Source of the DNA: DATKZS01 sp035527835 [NCBI: bacterium]
GTDB lineage: Bacteria; RBG-13-61-14
Direction: 5' to 3'
Assembly (NCBI GenBank): GCA_035527835.1
Contig: DATKZS010000099.1
Location: 1 to 21,171, forward strand
DNA length: 21,171 nucleotides
Both the position numbers and the translations under genes were made by a program. Of the stretch, positions 18,243-21,171 are shown one piece after another (the first letter of the stretch is position 1; each line of letters starts with the position of its first letter). The notes under the pieces are model-generated. The model was not told where the DNA came from, did no database searches, and saw nothing but the letters and a program-made list of their open reading frames with translations.

Positions 18243-19182
18243 GGGCCGCCTCCCCATCGCCGGTCTCTCCGAACCTGTCGTGATAGACGCCAAGCCACCG
18301 CTCGCGGTCGTCCAGGTCAGGGACCAGCGGGAAACCCAGCTCGAACCGCTGCCGCTCCCAGGCCTCCGCGCATTTCTTGGCCAGCGTCCTGACCCGCAGG
18401 ATGCGCGTCACCCGCTCGGTCACGCTGATCGCGCCGCGCGCGTCGAGCAGGTTGAACAGGTGCGAGCACTTGAGGCAGGCGTCATAGGCCGGCAGCACCA
18501 GCCCCGCCTCGGTCAGGCGCAGGCTCTCCCGCTCCCAGTCGTCAAAGTGCCGGAACAAAATCTCCACCGGCGCCTGCTCGAAATTGTAGCGGCTCCACTC
18601 GACCTCCCCCTGGTGGTGAACCTCCCCGTACTTCACCGCGGCGTTCCAGCAAAGGTCGTAAACATTGTCAATGTCCTGCAGATACATGCTGATCCGCTCC
18701 AGGCCATAGGTGATCTCCACCGGAATGGGCCGAAGATCAATGCCCCCGCATTGCTGGAAATAAGTGAACTGCGTGATCTCCATCCCGTCCAGCCATACCT
18801 CCCAGCCCAGGCCCCAGGCCCCCAGCGTCGGGCTCTCCCAGTCGTCCTCCACAAACCGAACGTCATGGTCCCGAGGCTCGATGCCAAGGGCCCGAAGGCT
18901 GTCGAGGTAAATGTCCTGCACCAAAAGAGGCGACGGCTTCAAAATCACCTGGAACTGGTAATAGTGCTGCAAACGGTTCGGGTTCTCGCCGTAACGACCG
19001 TCCGTCGGCCGCCGCGACGGCTCGACGTAGGCAACGTTCCAAGGCTCCGGCCCGAGCGAGCGCAAAAAAGTGGCGGGATGAAACGTTCCCGCCCCAACCT
19101 CAAGATCATAGGGCTGAACCAACAAACATCCCCGCTCGCTCCAGAATCTCTGGAGTGTCAAGATAACATCTTGAAAATGCAT
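18232..19182 (-). CDS. glyQ: Glycyl-tRNA synthetase alpha subunit
   Basis: 316 aa, slightly longer than the typical 290-305. Class II synthetase landmarks for GlyQ are all present: [64 protein letters not shown] over two motifs, [41 protein letters not shown] and [16 protein letters not shown]. It forms the adenylate and the catalytic site of the heterotetrameric enzyme. It is the first gene of glyQ-glyS-ppdK. The ATG at 19182 is preceded by AAGGA about 7 nt upstream. The 5' leader implied by the promoter at 19255-19283 is about 65 nt, too short for a T-box, so tRNA-sensing control is unlikely here. Confidence 0.97.
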   Translation of the reverse strand: MHFQDVILTLQRFWSERGCLLVQPYDLEVGAGTFHPATFLRSLGPEPWNVAYVEPSRRPTDGRYGENPNRLQHYYQFQVILKPSPLLVQDIYLDSLRALGIEPRDHDVRFVEDDWESPTLGAWGLGWEVWLDGMEITQFTYFQQCGGIDLRPIPVEITYGLERISMYLQDIDNVYDLCWNAAVKYGEVHHQGEVEWSRYNFEQAPVEILFRHFDDWERESLRLTEAGLVLPAYDACLKCSHLFNLLDARGAISVTERVTRILRVRTLAKKCAEAWERQRFELGFPLVPDLDDRERWLGVYHDRFGETGDGEAAHAS

Positions 19183-19254
19183 ATTTTTTCCTTATTAAGC
19201 CCGATTCGCAAGCAAAAAGCAGGCCAAATTTGCAATCTACTCCGAACTAGTCTT

Positions 19255-19283
19255 TATCTAACATTTTTTCACGGCGTTGTCAA
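19255..19283 (-). promoter_or_regulatory. Promoter of glyQ-glyS-ppdK
   Basis: On the minus strand a perfect -35 TTGACA (19278-19283), 17 bp, and a weaker -10 TAGATA (19255-19260) preceded by TGT, an extended -10. The predicted start is near 19248. Confidence 0.65.
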
Positions 19284-19343
19284 ACATTTGATTCTCAAAC
19301 ATCTAATTCACGAAACCGCGCTGCTCAGAAAACAGGATCGAGT

Positions 19344-19399
19344 AGCGAGGATCGAGGATTCCGGAAAGTTCCCTTGATTCCCGCTCCTCGCTCCTCGCT
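19344..19399 (-). terminator. Inverted repeat after the second GT-C gene, possible weak terminator
   Basis: AGCGAGGATCGAGGA (19344-19358) and TCCTCGCTCCTCGCT (19385-19399) are inverted with one mismatch in 15 and a 26-bp spacer. On the minus strand the hairpin follows the stop at 19446 by about 47 nt and precedes CCTGTTTTC, a poor T-tract. The right arm also contains 2.7 copies of the 7-bp unit GCTCCTC (19383-19401). Confidence 0.45.
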
Positions 19400-19445
19400 C
19401 CTTTTCATGATTTCAGGGCGCCGCCACGCGGCCTTAATGACCGCG

Positions 19446-20954
19446 CTACAGGTCTTTGCGCTGGAGGATGATGTAGTCGGCGAGGTCGTTTCTTCCGGGA
19501 TCGAGTCGGCGATAGTGCTCGCTGAGCCAGGGGATTCGGGTAAGCTCTCCGATGTGCATGAATAATGAGAAGGTGACGATGTAATCCGGCTGATAGGTCT
19601 GGATGACTTTAAGGTCGCAGGGCGCGGTGTTGAAGACCGGCCGGTCATCGGCGGGGTCGGGCCGGTCCGGGTCGCGGGCCACTTGGCAGAGCTTGAAGAT
19701 TTCCGGGGTATTGAGGCCGGAGGCATCCATGATTTTCTGGTCAATCATGGCATAGCCCAGGGCCCCGCATTCCGCGACGAGGACACTCTGGCCGGGATGG
19801 AGCCGGGGCGAGAGCCAATGGGCGACGTAAAGATACTTGAGGGGACGGTCGGCGCCCAGGTTCCACTGGAACTGGCGGTAGGTAAAGGCCCCGATCAGGA
19901 AAAACCCCGCGTAAAGGAAGGTGATGGCCGCGGGGGCCAGGGCCGTGAGCTTTTTGGCGCGCCGGGCCCGCGCGGGAAGCCGGCTGCCGGCGAGGACCGC
20001 AAGCCAATCCATGCCCCAGGCCGCGGCCAGGACCCAGCAAGCGGCGAGTGGGGCCAAATACCAGACGAAGAGCATGAACTGGATGTGCGAAAAGATTATG
20101 CCGATGACGTAAAGCGCGATCCAGGCCCCCACCAACCGGAGCTCCGAGCGGATTTTCACCCACACGGCCAGGCCCGGGAGGGCGAAAATGGAGACCGGGG
20201 CGGCCAGGATCATGAGCCCAAAAAGGTTCTTGATAATGGTGGATGAAGGACAGTAGTGGTTCGCCTGCTTGGCCGCGATGGAGGTGGGAATCGGCGTCCC
20301 GTAAGTCAGCGTGGCGTAGATGATCCAGGGCGCGACGGTCAGAGCCATTGCTATAATAAATCTTAGAGCCTTGTTCCTGCCCTCATGCCAGGCCAGCAAG
20401 GCGCCGAGGCCGACGATCACCGCCCCCTCCGGCCGCACCTGCATGATGATCCCGCTTAAAATCCCCGCCGGGATGTACCGGCCCGTGAGCACGAAATAAA
20501 TGATCCCGAAAAACGCGGCCAGGCTGATCCCCGTTTCAAAGCCGCTGTTGGCCACATAGGGCATGATCGGAAAAAAGGCCACGGCCACGCCGGTGGCCAG
20601 GGCGTGCCAGGGCCGGAGCCGGGGCGCCAGCAAGAGCTGAATGAAAAATGACATCACGCAGGTGAAGAAAATTCCCAGGTCCACCGCGGTCCGCGTAAGC
20701 CCGAACCCGAGCCAATGCAGCGCTCCCAGCAGCAGGACCCACAGCGGACTGGTGATGCTCATCACCGCCTCTCCCTGGTTCCACACGAAGCCGCGTCCCC
20801 GCGCCAGGTTCTCGGCGTAACGCAGCCCGATGTACGTGTCGTCGAAGATGATGGCGCGGTAAAAAATGTTGAGCGCCAGGGTGGCGGCCACCGGTACCAG
20901 CAGCACCAGAAGCCGCAGCCATCGGGAAGGGTCTTGGGGCGGTTGAGAACTCAT
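19446..20954 (-). CDS. Second polytopic GT-C superfamily membrane glycosyltransferase
   Basis: 502 aa. A first membrane helix at about 13-30 is followed by the acidic loop IIFDDTYIGLRYAENLARGRG (Asp38-Asp39), FVWNQGEAV and TSPLWVLLLGALHWLG, then many hydrophobic segments. The end is a soluble region with SVLVAECGALGYAMIDQ, MDASGLNTPEI and PDYIVTFSLFM. The layout matches the protein at 4467-6179 (FDDTYI..RYAENLARG against IDDAYIFKRYAENIAAG), so the two are distant paralogues. GT-C enzymes of this look use polyprenyl-phosphate sugars to glycosylate envelope polymers or lipids outside the inner membrane; the GT2 enzyme at 629-1369 could make such a donor, by inference. Start: ATG at 20954, 9 nt after a perfect -10. 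Confidence 0.85.
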   Translation of the reverse strand: MSSQPPQDPSRWLRLLVLLVPVAATLALNIFYRAIIFDDTYIGLRYAENLARGRGFVWNQGEAVMSITSPLWVLLLGALHWLGFGLTRTAVDLGIFFTCVMSFFIQLLLAPRLRPWHALATGVAVAFFPIMPYVANSGFETGISLAAFFGIIYFVLTGRYIPAGILSGIIMQVRPEGAVIVGLGALLAWHEGRNKALRFIIAMALTVAPWIIYATLTYGTPIPTSIAAKQANHYCPSSTIIKNLFGLMILAAPVSIFALPGLAVWVKIRSELRLVGAWIALYVIGIIFSHIQFMLFVWYLAPLAACWVLAAAWGMDWLAVLAGSRLPARARRAKKLTALAPAAITFLYAGFFLIGAFTYRQFQWNLGADRPLKYLYVAHWLSPRLHPGQSVLVAECGALGYAMIDQKIMDASGLNTPEIFKLCQVARDPDRPDPADDRPVFNTAPCDLKVIQTYQPDYIVTFSLFMHIGELTRIPWLSEHYRRLDPGRNDLADYIILQRKDL

Positions 20955-20963
20955 CAGCAGAAA

Positions 20964-20972
20964 ATTATAACA
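20964..20972 (-). promoter_or_regulatory. Extended -10 promoter of the second GT-C gene
   Basis: On the minus strand TGTTATAAT, a perfect TATAAT (20964-20969) with TGn extension, ends 9 nt before the ATG at 20954, so the leader would be about 3 nt. No good -35 is seen at 17 bp; TTGGAC lies 20 bp away. Confidence 0.65.
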
Positions 20973-21013
20973 TGTTTAGGCCCACTCTTGTCCAAAATAG
21001 GACGTAAGAAAAC

Positions 21014-21098
21014 CGCCACGACGCCAAGAGCGCCAAGGGCGATGTTTTTATTAAATTCTCAAGCCGGCCTCCCGGCAGTTTAATCTTTCTTGGCGCTC
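21014..21098. repeat. CGCCAAG-type repeat with nested palindromes
   Basis: Units CGCCACGA, CGCCAAGA and CGCCAAGG run at 21014-21038. GAGCGCCAAG (21028-21037) pairs with CTTGGCGCTC (21089-21098), inside it ATTAAA (21050-21055) pairs with TTTAAT (21079-21084), and at the centre GCCGG (21063-21067) pairs with CCGGC (21072-21076). A further CGCCAAGAAA unit sits at the right edge of the window. The remaining bases at 20973-21013 and 21099-21171 show no gene. Confidence 0.75.
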
Positions 21099-21171
21099 CC
21101 GTCAGCGGGTTCGCCAAGCAGGTTGGAGTCAAGGCGATGCGTCTTTTTCCGAGACTTGCCGCCAAGAAACA

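Noticed and set aside
19183-19260. T-box leader before glyQ
   Set aside because: The predicted leader is about 65 nt and I see no T-box core sequence or antiterminator.
20965-21165. 66-residue frame on the minus strand
   Set aside because: It translates the nested palindromic repeat and has no RBS or domain.

Overview
The window is about 21 kb of GC-rich bacterial DNA. It looks like a Gram-negative, probably anaerobic or facultative bacterium: two outer-membrane-type lipoproteins (CsgG-like and GNA1162-like), a LutABC lactate-oxidation set, a cobalamin-dependent radical SAM protein, a stand-alone methylmalonyl-CoA-mutase-type B12 domain, separate glyQ and glyS genes, and pyruvate phosphate dikinase. 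This mix, with palindromic intergenic repeats, would suit Desulfobacterota or a nearby uncultured lineage. There is no rRNA or other phylogenetic marker here beyond glyQS and ppdK, so the assignment is tentative. I see no tRNA, CRISPR array or transposase gene.

Layout. 1-1369 (minus): a family 2 glycosyltransferase and a B12/radical SAM protein that runs off the left edge, overlapping by ATGA behind a near-consensus promoter. 1442-4292: lactate utilisation genes, with lutA (minus) divergent from a fused lutB-lutC (plus) over overlapping -10 boxes. 4319-4408: a large inverted repeat. 4467-6179: a polytopic GT-C-type membrane glycosyltransferase. 6247-8009: two lipoproteins separated by a 37-bp repeat. 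8010-8563: a gene-free stretch holding a run of eight or more short hairpins. 8564-11024: an operon of a B12-binding domain, a thiolase-fold protein lacking the usual nucleophilic Cys, and a DUF35 zinc-ribbon/OB partner, closed by a strong terminator. 11140-11748: a HigBA toxin-antitoxin pair. 11780-12532 (minus): a SAM methyltransferase. 12716-19182 (minus): glyQ-glyS-ppdK, where the PPDK carries a tail of about 219 residues that is Lys/Ala/Pro rich and histone H1-like. 19446-20954 (minus): a second GT-C membrane protein. 20955-21171: intergenic DNA with a nested palindromic repeat.

How it fits together. The GT2 enzyme resembles dolichyl/polyprenyl-phosphate sugar synthases, and the two GT-C proteins resemble enzymes that use lipid-phosphate sugars, so a surface-glycan theme runs through the window. 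LutABC converts lactate to pyruvate and PPDK interconverts pyruvate and phosphoenolpyruvate, which is a plausible link into gluconeogenesis. The B12 domain, thiolase-like and DUF35 proteins look like an acyl-CoA carbon-skeleton or C-C cleavage module whose large mutase subunit lies elsewhere. Several start codons lie only 6-16 nt behind good -10 boxes, suggesting leaderless or nearly leaderless transcripts. The best leads for something new are the H1-like tail on PPDK, the hairpin array at 8166-8463, and the Cys-less thiolase/DUF35/B12 operon.
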